Source: Scleromitrula shiraiana (lineage: Eukaryota > Ascomycota > Leotiomycetes > Helotiales > Sclerotiniaceae). From it: a DNA stretch of 64,000 nt. Each line of letters begins with the position of its first letter. Position 1 is the first letter of the stretch. This document shows positions 47,097-59,483 of the stretch, piece by piece. Location of the stretch: the NCBI GenBank assembly GCA_028455995.1, contig JABELC010000009.1, positions 1,178,001 to 1,242,000 of the forward strand. Direction: 5' to 3'. The translations under genes and the position numbers were made by a program. The notes beneath the pieces were generated by a model. That model was not told the DNA's origin and did no database searches. It saw nothing but the letters and a program-made list of their open reading frames with translations.

Positions 47097-48917
47097 ATGT
47101 CCTCAGAAACCAAAACAAAGCCCTACCAGCTCATCGCCGCTCAAAAGAACGCGCAACAACAAGCTAAGATCCCACCCGTCTGGCGGATCCCTACAGAGAA
47201 ATACCAGAATATGGCCAATGTAATGGATATACCTGATACATGTGGGGTTTTGGATGAGATGGAGATTAGGATTACATCTGATTATGATACAACTGCGTTT
47301 CTTGAGAAAATGAAGGAGGGAGTTTGGTCGGTTGAGGAGGTTACGAGGGCTTTTTGCAAGAGGGCTGCTGTTGCTCATCAGTTGGTTAGTTCATGAAGTA
47401 CCTGTCTATTGGAGGAAGCACACTAGCTTTACCACCCACAATAGACAAACCGTGTAACCGAGATATTCTTCTCCGAAGCCCTTGCCCGACCCGAGCTCAC
47501 AACCTCGACCGAGAATATGCTGCAAGGTCTCGTGAAAACCCAAAATCCCTCCCACCCCTCTTCGGACTCCCCATCTCCCTCAAAGACAGTTTCCGCGTCG
47601 CCGGCCACGATACCTCCACCGGACTGGGCTGTTATTCTCACTCGCCCGCTGGGGAATCAGCGCGCTCGCCGCTCTGCTATCCAATGTTGGCGCAATCTTC
47701 TATTGCAAGATTAATCTCCCGCAGTCCATTATGACGGGCGATAGCCACAACAATATATTCTGACGAACATTAAATCCTCGTAACAAGTCACTTACCGCGG
47801 GTGGAAGCACTGGGGGCGAAGGCGCGCTGCTTGCTCTGCGGGGGATTATTCTAGGAGTGGGGACGCATATTGGGGGCAGTATACGGGTCCCGGGTGTGTG
47901 TAATGGAAATTATGGGTTTAGACCTAGCGTGGGGTTAATTCCGCACGGGGGTGTAAGGGATGTTACGCCAGCGGGTACAGATGGTGTGAGGTCGAGTGCA
48001 GGGCCGATGGCTACCTCGATTCGTGATTGCGCGCTTCTTCTTGAGACGGTGATGCGGGCGGATACTTGGAGGTATGATAGTACTTCGATTTCGATTCCGT
48101 GGGCGGATTTGCAAAAACTGCGCGGAAGCTTCGGGTTGGGGTTGCGTGGAATGATGGGGTTTTTACTCCGTCGTCGCCGGTTAGACGGGGTTTGAAGAGG
48201 GCGGTGGATCTTCTTGGTGGGAGTTATGATGTTCAGATCATTTTCATTGATCTTCCTGATTTCAAATCGATATACCAAGATTTTATCGGCTATATGGCAC
48301 TATCAGGGAGTGATGTAAGCGCCTCAGAACTCAAAGTATTAGATATAAACTGACCACCCTAGTACTACCTCAAACAGTTCTCACGAACAGGAGAGCCGAC
48401 CATCCCTTCATTAGCAAAAAGTGGTCTTCTAGTCGTACCAGGAACAACACTACAAGGATTCTTCGATTTGAATGTCCGTCGCGCCGAAGCCGCAAATACA
48501 TATCTCAAACTATTTCGTGACAATGATTCAGATCTGATTTTGATGCCTCCAGCACCGCACACAGCTGTTCCGTTGGACACCTGGTCGCAGGTTGCATATA
48601 CTTGTCTTTGGAATTATCTCGATTATCCGGCTATTGTTATTCCGGCGAATCAGGTGCAAGATATCGACGTTGCTGACGATTTGAGTAATGCGAAATTTGG
48701 TACGGATGATGAGAAACTTTATAGTTTGTGTAGGTTATCCCTTTTTCGCAATGCAGATTGGATGGTGTAACTCGAGCTGACATATACATCCACAGATACT
48801 GGGCCGGAACAGTATAGAGACGCACCGATTTGTGTGCAGGTTGTGGGATATAAATATAGAGATGAGGCGTTTATAAAGGTGGCGGCTGTATTGGACTCAA
48901 TAATCAACAAGATTTAG
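47097..48917 (+). pseudogene. Decayed amidase (amidase-signature family, acetamidase-like)
   Basis: Translation in shifting frames reads as a fungal amidase: MSSETKTKPYQLIAAQK, then GLPISLKDSF (catalytic Lys motif), then the Gly/Ser signature AGGSTGGEGALLALRG and GVGTHIGGSIRVPG (cis-Ser and catalytic Ser region), then WNYLDYPAIVIP and a C-terminal QVVGYKYRDEA block. Inferred introns are 47385-47444, 48315-48362 and 48724-48795, all GT-AG. Four lesions break it. A 5-bp tandem duplication CCCGA at 47485-47494 shifts the frame. A one-base loss lies near 47651-47658. A TGA at 47761-47763 falls between NNIF and RTLNP. Another indel lies in the A-run near 48111-48121. The natural stop is 48915-48917. 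The functional gene would have hydrolysed small amides for nitrogen. It lies next to a similarly broken regulator. Confidence 0.82.
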
Positions 48918-49378
48918 AGTGGCGACATGGCGTATATGACTCATCTATACAGTATATTGGCCAATATGAAGAATTATTCTGAATTGATTAATTGATTTGA
49001 TCCTCAGGTTGAGAATATAAAGCTTGTTTTACTTACCAGCAGGTGTATTGGTTCATGAACCAACTTTTGATACATCAATAAAAGTATTATAATATCTAGT
49101 TTAATTTTGAACAATCGAAATACTATAATGATCAAGACTACCCTCAATGATCATAATATATCATTGTCTAACTAAGACTTGGATATTGAAAACATATACA
49201 TTGAATCTGAAATTGTATAGTGGTTCATGACTTAACGCCCCCTGGTGATTTAGTATTGTAATGTAGAGAGCTTGCGGAATCGGTAGAAAGGTTTCCCCTA
49301 CGACATTCCACAGGATATTTCAACCATTAAAACAAGGTGCATCGATATAATCCAGTACAGGGCATGGTCAGAATCATA
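48918..49378. other. Intergenic between two pseudogenes
   Basis: AT-leaning sequence where the convergent 3' ends of the amidase and regulator relics meet. No feature is seen. Confidence 0.5.
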
Positions 49379-50698
49379 TCAACGAGCCGTAAGATTCTCA
49401 TCTCGCTCGTGCCAAATTCTCAACAGGAAAGTCTTAGTTGCCATCTGCATGAATTTCGCAAAATGATCAACGCAATCTTCCACACGTTCTAGCGTCATGA
49501 GGCGTTGGTCTTGATCTCGAACTTCAACGGCTGCGATAATGAATGGTAATGTGACAAATCGCACCGATTGCTTCGTAACTAGTTTTGCCATCTCAAGTTC
49601 CATCATGAGTTCTTTTGACCATATTTCCGCCTGGGCATCCTCCTGACCAAATGGAAATCGCAACCGGTGGCCAATCAAGAGCGCCCCTAAGCGATATAGC
49701 TTGACTTGCGCAAGGAGATGGACGATTTCTGCAGAGTCAAACTGCTCAACAAGTTGATTTAAGTGACATGGCTGCCATGGCTCCACAATACAACGAATAT
49801 CATCTAACGGCTTTTGCAAGCGGGATATGGTGTTCAAGTCGGTTGTGTTCAGAAGTGAATTGCTTACCACACAGAGATCATGATAGTAGGGTAACACAGG
49901 TAAACACAGGCCAAGACGACAATCAACGGCAACAAAAGTTGGTACTTGAATCCTAAGTATCGGTTTTTGGCGATAAACAAGGCAGTCTGCGGTTTCCCAC
50001 AAGATCAAAAAGCTTTTTCATGGATCTTCGTATGCAACGGATATTGTTGTTTCCATGATTGGAGTTGTTGTGCCGAGACAGTGACGACAAATTTCTGGAA
50101 CCCCTGCACCGATTGCTGAGGATATTGAGAAAGATAGTAAATCTCCTAGAGCATGGCATAAAACTGCATCTTGTGAAGATGAAACAGGTAGCGAGCGTAA
50201 TGCATTCATGGCCTTTAATATGTAGTGAACACTGAAATCTGGATCTAGGTTCGTTGCAGTGCCGGTCTGAATTTGCTTTACTGTTATAGCACATGCCCAG
50301 AAAGCATCCTTGAGCAATGGCAAAGCAGCTGATAGCTGGGTAGAGAATAGCTGTTGTTACTCAGCTTGGAGACTCGGACATGCAACATATTGATCCAGGC
50401 TTCCTGGCTGGTCTAGGAGAAACATTAACAACTCTTTTTCATCTGGTTGCAGATTGGGAAGCATATTCAAACATGAGTCAATGCCAAATTGTTTTTGAGG
50501 CTTTCTAGATTTGCTCAACCTCTGATGTACCCTCCTGCCTGCAGGTCGTACTGGCCTCACTGTTGAACAAGCCAGATCTAGCCTGCTACATCGTGCACAG
50601 TCGGTGGTGATTGATGCGCGCTCGCATCGTTCTTTGAGCTTGTAGCATCTATCGTATGCAGTTCTCAAATTTGTTCTCCTCGCCACAGATACCTCCAT
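49379..50698 (-). pseudogene. Decayed Zn2Cys6 transcription factor
   Basis: One continuous 440-codon frame from Met 50698 to a stop at 49379 is broken only by two stops: TAA at 50357-50359 and TGA at 50018-50020. No frameshift is needed. The N-terminus is a fungal binuclear zinc cluster (RTAYDRCYKLKERC, then DCARCSRLDLAC, with a basic VRPAGRRVHQR linker). Its first cysteine is a tyrosine (TAC), which would disable zinc binding. The rest is helical, as in fungal regulatory domains, with LHIKGH-free low similarity to any named factor. All three lesions can be explained by C:G to T:A transitions (CAA to TAA, CGA to TGA, TGC to TAC), two of them in CpA context. The likely former role was regulator of the neighbouring amidase; this is inferred from proximity. 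Confidence 0.78.
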
Positions 50699-53600
50699 AT
50701 TGCTTGACAAGGTAGTATGGACGTATAGAATCAGGTAGATAAATATGTCAATGAGTACAGTTGATTCCCTATAAAATGAAAAGTGACTTCTAGAATTACC
50801 CACTAAGGACTATAGAAGCGATGACTTATGAACTATTTCTCATTCAATATTTTAACAATCAAAATATCATATTTCCAATTCGATTTTGAACAATCATAAT
50901 ACCGATATTGCAGTTCTTCCTGGCTTGGCCTCATCCATTACAAGACTAGCGACGCTCGATTTCTCGACATAAATTCCAAGCCAGCCACTTCCACGCCACA
51001 CTAATCACCTGACTTTAACATTGGAGACTTGCTTTCCCTCCCCAAAGGGATTCCCGGAGGAAGAGCTTTCCAATGTGTAATCTGCTTCAAGAGGGTAAGT
51101 ATGAAGAAGAAGAAGAAGAAGAAAAACGAAAAGCCAGAGAGTGATTGAGAGGTGGTCTTCTACAACTTTCAACCATCACCCAAAATATTGAGGCTGAAGA
51201 GATTGCATAAAACGTGACCAAATCAGTTTGTCACGTTTGCACACTAAAAGTTTAGGCAGCTTTTAATGCACGGACCACCCTCAATTGTATATTTAAGAAC
51301 ACCTTTCAACCACCCTTTCAATTTTTCTTTTTTTTTTTTCTCTTCATACTTGTATGTCCACTCTATACTCTTCCACACATTTTTACATCAACTAACATTT
51401 TTTTCTTAGACCTTCTTGAAGCTTTTCCAGATCACGCATTGGAAAGCTGCAATACGAGTCCTCCATTGCACATCGGGGCAGACGAGTACTGTTTAGTTGC
51501 CTTCGGGTACCTAATCGGGGGAATTTTTGATGGCTTTAATCTTTCGGGATTACTCTTTTTTCATTGAGATCTTAGGCTTTATGTCGGGGCTTGAAGAAGA
51601 AAGTTTATAGAGAGGATGGTGATGGATTTTGGAGTTAACTTTTCATGGCTAAGGTTATCATCAAGCGCTGTGAATTTGAGACTATTACTATATTTTAGAA
51701 TGAATACTCTGTTCTAGCTCAAAGTCAATGTTCCTGTAAATTCCAGATGCTTTCATGAAGTATTAAAGTGATATCTTCAGAAATCTATGAATCGTGTCGC
51801 TGTCGCCTCCCAATTTATTTCCCAAGTCTGGTATCATTTGTCAATACTTCGAGGAGCTATCCAAAGATTATCATCACAAAAGAGATACATATTTCAAATT
51901 TATGTAGTAACTCTTCGTAATTATGTTCTCGTCAGTTAACTTCCTCTCCCAAATTTGAACATTATTAGAAGAGTTTGTCGGTGATGATTGAAATCTGTCC
52001 CTACCTGCTATCCATATCGAAAAAAGACCTACAACTACACAATTAATCAATTTTTCAATGTCATCCACAATAGAGATATTTATTTTTGTTTTGAGATGTT
52101 GCATTTGTATGTCTGATTGGAATATAAATATTGAGATATCTTTTGGACTAATATCTGTGTAACATACAGAGATTCAGAACTTCAATGTTATTTTTCAAGT
52201 AATTCCTCGATATCAATATACTGGTTGCTTCACTTTTAAATGTTTATTCATGTTAGAGATATTTAAATATATTTCAAGTTAGTCCATTCTGGTTGTCTAT
52301 GCAGAATATAGATATCAAAATATATTTTGAATTGATTTGCTCTTTCAATATTTATGTAACAAGTAGACATTCAAAACTCCAACAGCTCGCTACAGTATCT
52401 CATTCACATTCGCATAAGAGGCGTGCTGCTATGTATCTACACCTCTGGATATTTGAATACGCAATATTTATATTAGTCTCATAAAAAAAACTAACCACTA
52501 TGAACATACCTACAGCTATGGCATCAATATCATCTCCGACACATTTTACCTGTAACACATTACCTCAAGGATTCAAATTGATAAGACGGAGTCAAACCTT
52601 CCAGTTTACCAACAATAGTTTCATCCGCTTGATGCTGCAAACATCAAACATAGAATAGAAGGTTTTATGTATCGATGATAGATTCAACACAATAACGGTC
52701 GTGATGTCGAGCCTTCGAAGCACCTCCAGATTCTACAACAACGTGCATACCAACCATAATTATACAGTAATCACAAAACCTCCCCTCTCTATAGTATTAG
52801 TCTACCACCTAATATCCATTCAACACAAACGCATATCAGATCATAGTATAACAGTTACATGAAACCGAAATTATGAGACGTGCCTGGATGATCAAAGTTC
52901 AACGGCAACGTTGCTGTCTATTCCTTCTTATGAACCACCACATGCTAAGAATTCGATTTCACAAATTTGTTCATTGTTTGGTTTCCAATTGATTCCAATG
53001 GTTTGATCGTTTGATCTTGAATTGAGGAATACAGTAGTTTAATTAAATGACATTCTGTTAGGAAATGTGATGGCTTCATTGTCCAATGTTGAATTGGGGA
53101 TTATAAATGATCTGATTGTTTAATACCGAATTGAAGATATATTATGAGTTGTTTCATTGATTTTATTATATCGAGGTCATTTGAATTATTTGACGCAAAC
53201 CTTCTTTGACACTCGATGCATTACCAGTTGTAGATTCATATATTATATCTGATGTTCACCAGAGTTTCATTATACCAACGATAAGGGTTGAAGATGTAAT
53301 GGATAACGAATATACGATATGTATGTATGTGCTCTGGCTACAAAGTCTTCCTTTTATACATTTTTTCATATCTGATCGACCTTCATAGACCGAGAACTAT
53401 TTGGATGTGTATATACACAGCAATGATAGAGTATAGAGAGTTGAGTAAACCATAACATGGTAGTAGTCATGATTAAACCAAATATACTTGACACCAGTAC
53501 TACAGTGTAATATGCAACTACCTCACTGTCAACATCACTCAATCTTCATTGATTTCACAACTCCGTTGAAGAACCTAATAGGCCCCACGGGGGATTTCAC

Positions 53601-55013
53601 AGCAGTCACAGCCACTACTGATTTCAAGCCTCATGCTGTCGACACTTTCCAGCGATGACATTCAATGGGAGACTGAGTACACCGTAGCTCCCAAATTCAG
53701 ACACCATGCTAATAAGCCAGTTCAGAGAAATCTCAGTCCTTGTCACAATGGAGTCAAATGCTAAAGAATAGGATTCATGATAACTTGTCTCCCTTAGCCC
53801 CTAGACTCACGGCTGTATCATGCGCCGATTGAATAGTGCTAGAACATTGCAGATACTCATCTAGTGTCTCTAACACCATCATAGTCTTTCGTGGGTTCTT
53901 CACAGGGATTCTGCCCACCCAATTTACTTGATCTATTACAAGGCCTTGCCTCATACTCTCTGGGTCTACTGTACTTCTCGGCGCACAGGGCTCGAAGGAA
54001 GAATCAATCTGTAATACGGAGTGGTAGATCTTCAGCTACTCTCCAGCGGCGGAGAGGGTACATACTATTAACAGCACATGCATTACTGCTGCTCGTTTGA
54101 AGAATTTCGGTATAGATTGGGGTTCTTGTTATTGGTGGGAATTGGATGTTACTTTGCTTTAGTTTATATCACTATATGAGTGGATAAAAGACATTGTAGA
54201 TACAATATGATATGTCCAGATGAAACATTCTTTCCAATCTATGAGCTGTTCAACTATTTAAGTTGTAGTGAAATATACTCATCAGAATCATAAAGTCACG
54301 AAAAAATAGATAGAAAGTTTGCGATAGCGGTGAACTCCGAAGATGTTGAAGTGTGGTTGGTTTGATCAGATCTGATAAGAGTTCCTCTATCCAGTCTTTG
54401 AACCATAAATATGTAGTGTACCTTTTGTGAGGAACAAAGAACCAATACTTACGTAGATGCAGTCTTGAGGGTTTCATATATTCTAGACAGTCGAAAGGAT
54501 TGAAGCCTCGGATGGTTTTACGATCCGCTGCCAATCCCGAACAAATCACATCATCTCAATCTCCATTATCAGTCAGCTGTGGAAACCTGGGGACAAGCTG
54601 CAGACCAACGCCAACGCAAAGCAAGCCGTGGCCGTGCTATCTATCTTGTTGGTTCATTAATTGTATTCACTTGAGTACAGTAACCTCATACTCATACCAT
54701 ACAACCGCCCATGGTCTCTGAAGGTAACGATTGTGGTTTTTTACTTCAAACACAATTAATATAGTCATCATATAATAATAAGTAATAGAAATCAAAATCA
54801 ACAGTATCTTCTGACCCCAACAATCTCAAAATTCGATCTACAAACGTCATCCTAGAAATCCGGCTATTTTTGTGTTGTCCGGCGCTGCGCTGAGCAACCA
54901 TCAACCAATCCCCGCCACTTTCAACGAACTACCAGTCCCAAGTACTTATAACCTCCCAACAACCTTGTACATAGCTTCACAAACAACAAATAACAACACC
55001 AATAGAATAAATC
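50699..55013. other. Long gene-free interval
   Basis: 4.3 kb without a convincing gene. It includes an AAG run (51102-51122) and pyrimidine-rich tracts near 51325-51345 and 51395-51405. A possible two-exon micro-gene at 51073-51574 is discussed in the findings. The frame at 53891-54100 (69 codons) has no recognisable motif. Composition is ordinary, unlike the RIP islands. Confidence 0.45.
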
Positions 55014-55632
55014 ATGAAGTTCTCTATTAGTATTATTACTTTGCTTTTCAGCACTCTCGTCGCAGCAGATGGATTATCGTACTTTGGCAATGGCCAAAAA
55101 GTCTTAGAAGACAAAGGCGGTCCAGTTCCAGGCTCCAATCCTCTCCATTATTGCAAGGCCGATCATGATTCCGATATCTTAAAACTTGATCATGTTAATT
55201 TGGATCCTAATCCACCAACAGCGTATGTATTGAATTTACAAAAGCTCTCGCAGACAACAGAAACTGATCTACCGATAGTGGGAATAAACTTACCATCGAG
55301 GCGGTCGGCACATTGACGCAGAATTTGGAGAAGGGTGCATATGTCACATTGCAGGTCAAATATGGTCTTATTAGACTCATCAACATGAGGAAAGATCTTT
55401 GCGATCAGGTTTCGAATGTCGATTTGTCATGCCCGGTCGATAAGGGCAAGATCACTATTGTGAAAGATGTTGATCTACCAAAGGAGATTCCTCCGGTAAG
55501 TGATGTTACACCATTTCCTGCTCTGCAATCAAATCTAACATATACTAGGGAACTTACACTGTCTTCGCTGATGCATACACTAAGGATGATGAGCATATCA
55601 TTTGTTTGGAAGCAACTGTCAAGTTTGGTTAG
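55014..55632 (+). CDS. NPC2: NPC2-like phosphatidylglycerol/phosphatidylinositol transfer protein (ML domain)
   Basis: Three exons (55014-55222, 55279-55495, 55549-55632) encode 169 aa. The introns (56 and 53 bp) have GTATGT/GTAAGT donors and TAG acceptors. A signal peptide (MKFSISIITLLFSTLVAADG) leads into the ML lipid-binding domain: PLHYCKADHDSDILKLDHVN, TAGNKLTIEAVGTL, then VTLQVKYGLIRLINMRKDLC, DLSCPVDKG and the closing TYTVFADAYTKDDEHIICL. Five cysteines (residue 47 and later) are positioned for the conserved disulfides. The family binds sterols or phospholipids in the vacuole lumen and passes them to membrane carriers such as Ncr1. Length matches fungal PG/PI-TPs (about 170 aa). Confidence 0.93.
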
Positions 55633-56236
55633 ACTAGATAACATACAATGTTTACATTATACCCTATACTGTACACACGATATGCACGAAGTCGCAGATT
55701 GCTTGGATGCATTAATATTGAATGGGGGAAGATGGATGGTGGAGATTCTTTTCTACGAATTGCTAGCTTTATACCTAGCAGATACCTATCGTCACGGAGT
55801 TTTACTTATTTGGTTAAGTTGTATTTACGAGAGCTGATTGAACGATCGATGATGAATGAACTGGATTAATACGGGACTCAAATACCACTCAACTACTTTC
55901 CAAAAGTGCAAGGAATACTCCGTTGTGTCTGAAACCCTCCACTGTTCGATGTGCAAACCTCCCTCCCTTCTTGTCTATATTTGTACTCCTCCAATTGTAA
56001 TACCATAGTCCTGATAGTAGTTGATTCGCAAAGGTAATGCTAGTCTTATTGTCACTAGCCGTATTACGATCCAATGAAAACCAAGGCTATGTGTCTCAGT
56101 GATATGTTCTTCAATTCATTTATCTGATATCAATAACCTTTTGACGATGGTGATCTCAAAAACGCCCGATCCTCTTAAACCATATAAACACAACCCATGA
56201 TAGTTCTCTGCTTAATACGAATTCCCCAGCCCATGC
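55633..56236. other. Intergenic NPC2 to VMA7 (convergent)
   Basis: 600 bp of 3' untranslated and spacer sequence. Open frames here overlap the NPC2 3' region in other frames and are not genes. Confidence 0.5.
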
Positions 56237-56783
56237 TCACTCTCCAAAGAGTCTTCGGACTCTTCTTAAAACGCTGTCCTTCTCCGGGTCATATGGATGG
56301 TCTTTGCTAGGTATCTCCAACAATGCAGGGAATGCTGCCGTGTAGGTATCGACTCGATGGCGTATGCGTTCAGCGATCTGTAGAAAATGAGTCAGCTCTG
56401 AAGGATATGTAAACCCGTGAATCGAATCTCTTACATGTTGGTTAATCAACAGAATACCAATATCTTTCCTCTCTGAGGTAAATCTCTCGAAGGCTTCCTC
56501 AATAGCTGCATTATCGGTTTTGCTATCGACGACGAGGAAGTTCTTCTGTGAATCTGGTGGCGATGTAACGTGCTAATCCATAGTCAGCAATCTTCTCAAA
56601 TAGCTGCGTAGAGTAAAATAAGATATCTTCATACACCAATGCCGGCCAACAATAATCCAGTTACGGAGTCCTACAGGAGTTCATCAGTTGCGTAACAATC
56701 GTTTGAGATTAAGGAGGACTTACCTCATCTCCAATAACAGCAAGAAATTGCCTATCTTTGTAGGCAGATGCTGGAGCGGCCAT
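56237..56783 (-). CDS. VMA7: V-type proton ATPase subunit F
   Basis: Subunit F sits in the central stalk of the V1 sector and transmits rotation from ATP hydrolysis to the membrane sector that acidifies vacuoles. Four exons on the minus strand (56724-56783, 56635-56670, 56435-56572, 56237-56377) give 124 aa, exactly the family's usual size. The introns (56671-56723, 56573-56634, 56378-56434) are 53-62 bp with GT-AG ends, all in phase 0. The protein begins MAAPASAYKDRQFLAVIGDE, continues DSVTGLLLAGIG and KNFLVVDSKTD, and ends with IGILLINQHIAERIRHRVD, FPALLEIPSKDHPYDPEKDS and VLRRVRRLFGE, which are diagnostic. The second exon is only 36 bp. It is divergent with NUR1 across a 305-bp shared promoter. 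Confidence 0.96.
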
Positions 56784-57088
56784 GATTTCTTTGTTTGCTT
56801 GGTATGTTCTTCATTCAAGACAACCAAACATTAATGGCGGCAGCAGCAAGGTAATTGGAAGCTCTCACAGCCCACTAGCTCCAACGCTAGCCCAAACCCC
56901 ACCCCTGTTTGCAGCTCCTGCGACCCACGAAAATTAATCATCCCAGGCATTCAATCGCTGTACCAAAGTAAACAAAGTCCAAAAAATCGCAAACAAAGCG
57001 AATTTCAAAATTCTTATGACTTTTCAACAGTCATCGATTACCATTTATTCTCAATGATGTGAGAAAGATTATCAACATTCATTTCAAC
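56784..57088. promoter_or_regulatory. Shared VMA7/NUR1 bidirectional promoter
   Basis: Only 305 bp separate the divergent start codons, so both core promoters must lie here. No specific factor site stands out. Confidence 0.55.
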
Positions 57089-58598
57089 ATGCCAAGACTT
57101 GTGCGTAGGAAACCGTTCTTAGAACGGATTGCCGATTGGTTAAATCCTCACGATTGGTTGCTATGGCTTTCAGAAGAAATCGAAACAAGGGATTGGGATT
57201 CGAAGAAATATGCCAATCCGTTGGCCTTTGGATTACATTTTGCGTTCTTGATTGCGAGGTCGAATAGTGGGAATAATGGGAGTGGTGAGGTGGATGATGT
57301 GTTTGGTGATGTGACTTCTGGAACGGGGTGGTTGAGCTATCTGGTAAGAGCTTCAGTTATAGAATTGTTATGGTTTATACTGATTCAAGATGCAGTCTAC
57401 GGTGTTGGTATATCTTTTGACGGCACTTTCGGTCTTGAATGCGGCGCATACTTTCTCGCGAAAACGACATTACCGTCTATTCGAAAGCTCTATCGATGCA
57501 CCACAGCATACTCCTTCTGCCAAAAGAGTACGTGTAGACTCATCTCCAGTCTCATCTTCGCCTCTTCGCTTCTTCTCGAGTATATTAGGGGACACAAGTG
57601 CAGAATCAAGGGCTCATCCAGACCCTACTCGAGATGTTTGGGAGATTGCAGTTTGGGATCCCATACCAGTTTGCTTGCGATTATTCTGTCTATTCAGTCC
57701 TGGTCATGTATTCGTATATTGGCTCTTCCTTCCAACCTTAGCTGCGGATCCTCGGCCTAGTATTACAATTTTCACTACTCTAGTATTGGAGGTGTTGATG
57801 ACTGCGCAATTACTTCTGCTTCAAACAAGCTTCTCTCAACAAGAGAGAGATACAAATATTATACAAAAGGAGGTTATGAGCGAATATGATATCAAATTTG
57901 TTCATCCTCGTCTTAATCCAGTAATGCGAGATGTTGGAACACAGTTTTCTGGACCAGATGCTGAAGTCAAGACTGGCCGAGAAGAAGAGATAGAGATCTA
58001 TACACCAAATGTTGTTCTCAGGAAAGGTTTCCGAACCAATCCAAATCCTAACTACGCAAAGCATGTCGACCCAGATAGGAATAGTCACATTTCTCGACAG
58101 ATCTTTTCCCCGGCTCCATCATTCATTTCAGCTTCTTTCAATCCACGAGACCGAGACTCACCTTACACTAAGAAGATGTCAAGTAATCCAATTAGACAAC
58201 CTCAGTTCCGCAAAACCACTCCTTCCACAGCTGTGTCTACATCTACAAGCACGTCTACAGGAACAGGAGATGGAGGTAGCTTGGGTATATACAGTCACGC
58301 TAATTCACCGCTAAAGAAAGCAACTAGCATGTTTGACATTCAAGGACGAGATTGTCGAGACACGCCCAAAAATTCCTTCGACATGGCCAGCAGAGAAATA
58401 CATGAACAAAGGCAAAGAGACAACAGTATAAGCCCACAGAAAAGACAGAGTGGTGGTGGTGGCTTGAGACCATTTGCCAGATTACCTTTCCCGGATGTGG
58501 AAACAGATAGGAGGAGTAGTGATTCAGGTGGCTTTACTCCCAAAGCGAGGTCTGGAAACGTTGATAGCCCGTATAGAAGAGGTCCATCTCGGTGGTAA
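57089..58598 (+). CDS. NUR1: Nuclear rim protein 1 (Nur1/Mug154 family)
   Basis: Two exons (57089-57343, 57396-58598) encode 485 aa. The 52-bp intron has a GTAAGA donor and a GCAG acceptor, phase 0. The start MPRLVRRKPFLERIADWLNP and the following DWLLWLSEEIETRDWD are the family signature, and HTFSRKRHYRLFE follows the first membrane segment. Two to four hydrophobic helices fall in the first 215 residues (LAFGLHFAFLIAR; STVLVYLLTALSVLNAA; the CLRLFCLFSPGHVFVYWLFL pair; ITIFTTLVLEVLMTAQLLLL). The C-terminal half is a disordered Ser/Pro/Arg-rich nucleoplasmic tail. In yeast Nur1 sits in the inner nuclear membrane with Heh1 and tethers rDNA and heterochromatin. Confidence 0.9.
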
Positions 58599-59483
58599 AG
58601 TTTTCTTTCCAGTCTACACTTTTTTTAACTTATTTACATTGCATTTTCTGGGGGTTTTGGTGCAAATGGGATTATCATAGCGTGGAATGTACAAATCATT
58701 TTTTTCACCCTACTTGTATCTGCCGATCGTTGAAATCTGTCTTCTTTTTTTGTCGTATTTATGATGCAATCAATGTACCGGTATTGGATGCTGCATATGC
58801 CGTGTTGGTAACCTCAAGTCATCATTTTAACTTTTTGTACTCGTTTAATTTCCTCGTTTAATGTTGTTTGTATAAGGGGAATTGCCCATCTCTGTCGTAC
58901 CCTACATTTTCGGTTTTTGCTAGTATGGGTAGCGTGAACCTAGGGAGTGCCCTGGGTTGCTCCATAAGGTCTAGATGGGAGCTAGGAATCACATGTCATT
59001 GTCGTCGAGCGCGTTTTGGCGTTTTTTTTTTTGTTTTCGTGTCATGTTGGAATGATTACTCGTGCAGTACGTTAATACCTACGATGTGGGTACTGTACAA
59101 TCGTAGTATGCATGTATCATTTTCGATGAAAGTTTCGATATCATACCGAATCAGAACCGGGAAATTCGGAAATTATACTATGATAGCTTAAAATCACCAA
59201 CTTTTTTTCGGGTTCTCTGGAGTTCTTTTTTTCGTGTAGAACCGGAATGTTTAGTGTCTGTACAGTTGAGAAAAGTATGTTGATGCCGATCTGGCTCAGT
59301 ACTAAATCATAACAGCTTCTAGTAGTAAAGTGAGGCTCTGCAGTAGTATTGGCTGTGGCTGCAAGCTAAAATAGGAGCTAGAGTATAACAATTTCCATGT
59401 TTTGATGTTGAGTGTTGATTGCATCTACACCTTTCCTGAAGGAAGTTTTGGTTTTTACTATAAACGGGGTTGAATTTAATGTT
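58599..59483. other. Intergenic downstream of NUR1
   Basis: No gene is evident. It holds the NUR1 3' region and unique non-coding sequence up to the MITE-like element. Confidence 0.45.

Noticed and set aside
50325..50362. A mini-intron removing the TAA at 50357-50359 in the Zn2Cys6 gene
   Set aside because: The GT-AG span is only about 28 bp, and the frame continues unbroken on both sides, so a point mutation is simpler.
53891..54100. 69-codon plus-strand frame (MGSSQGFCPPNLL...)
   Set aside because: No recognisable family and no leader or intron evidence. Kept out of the gene list.
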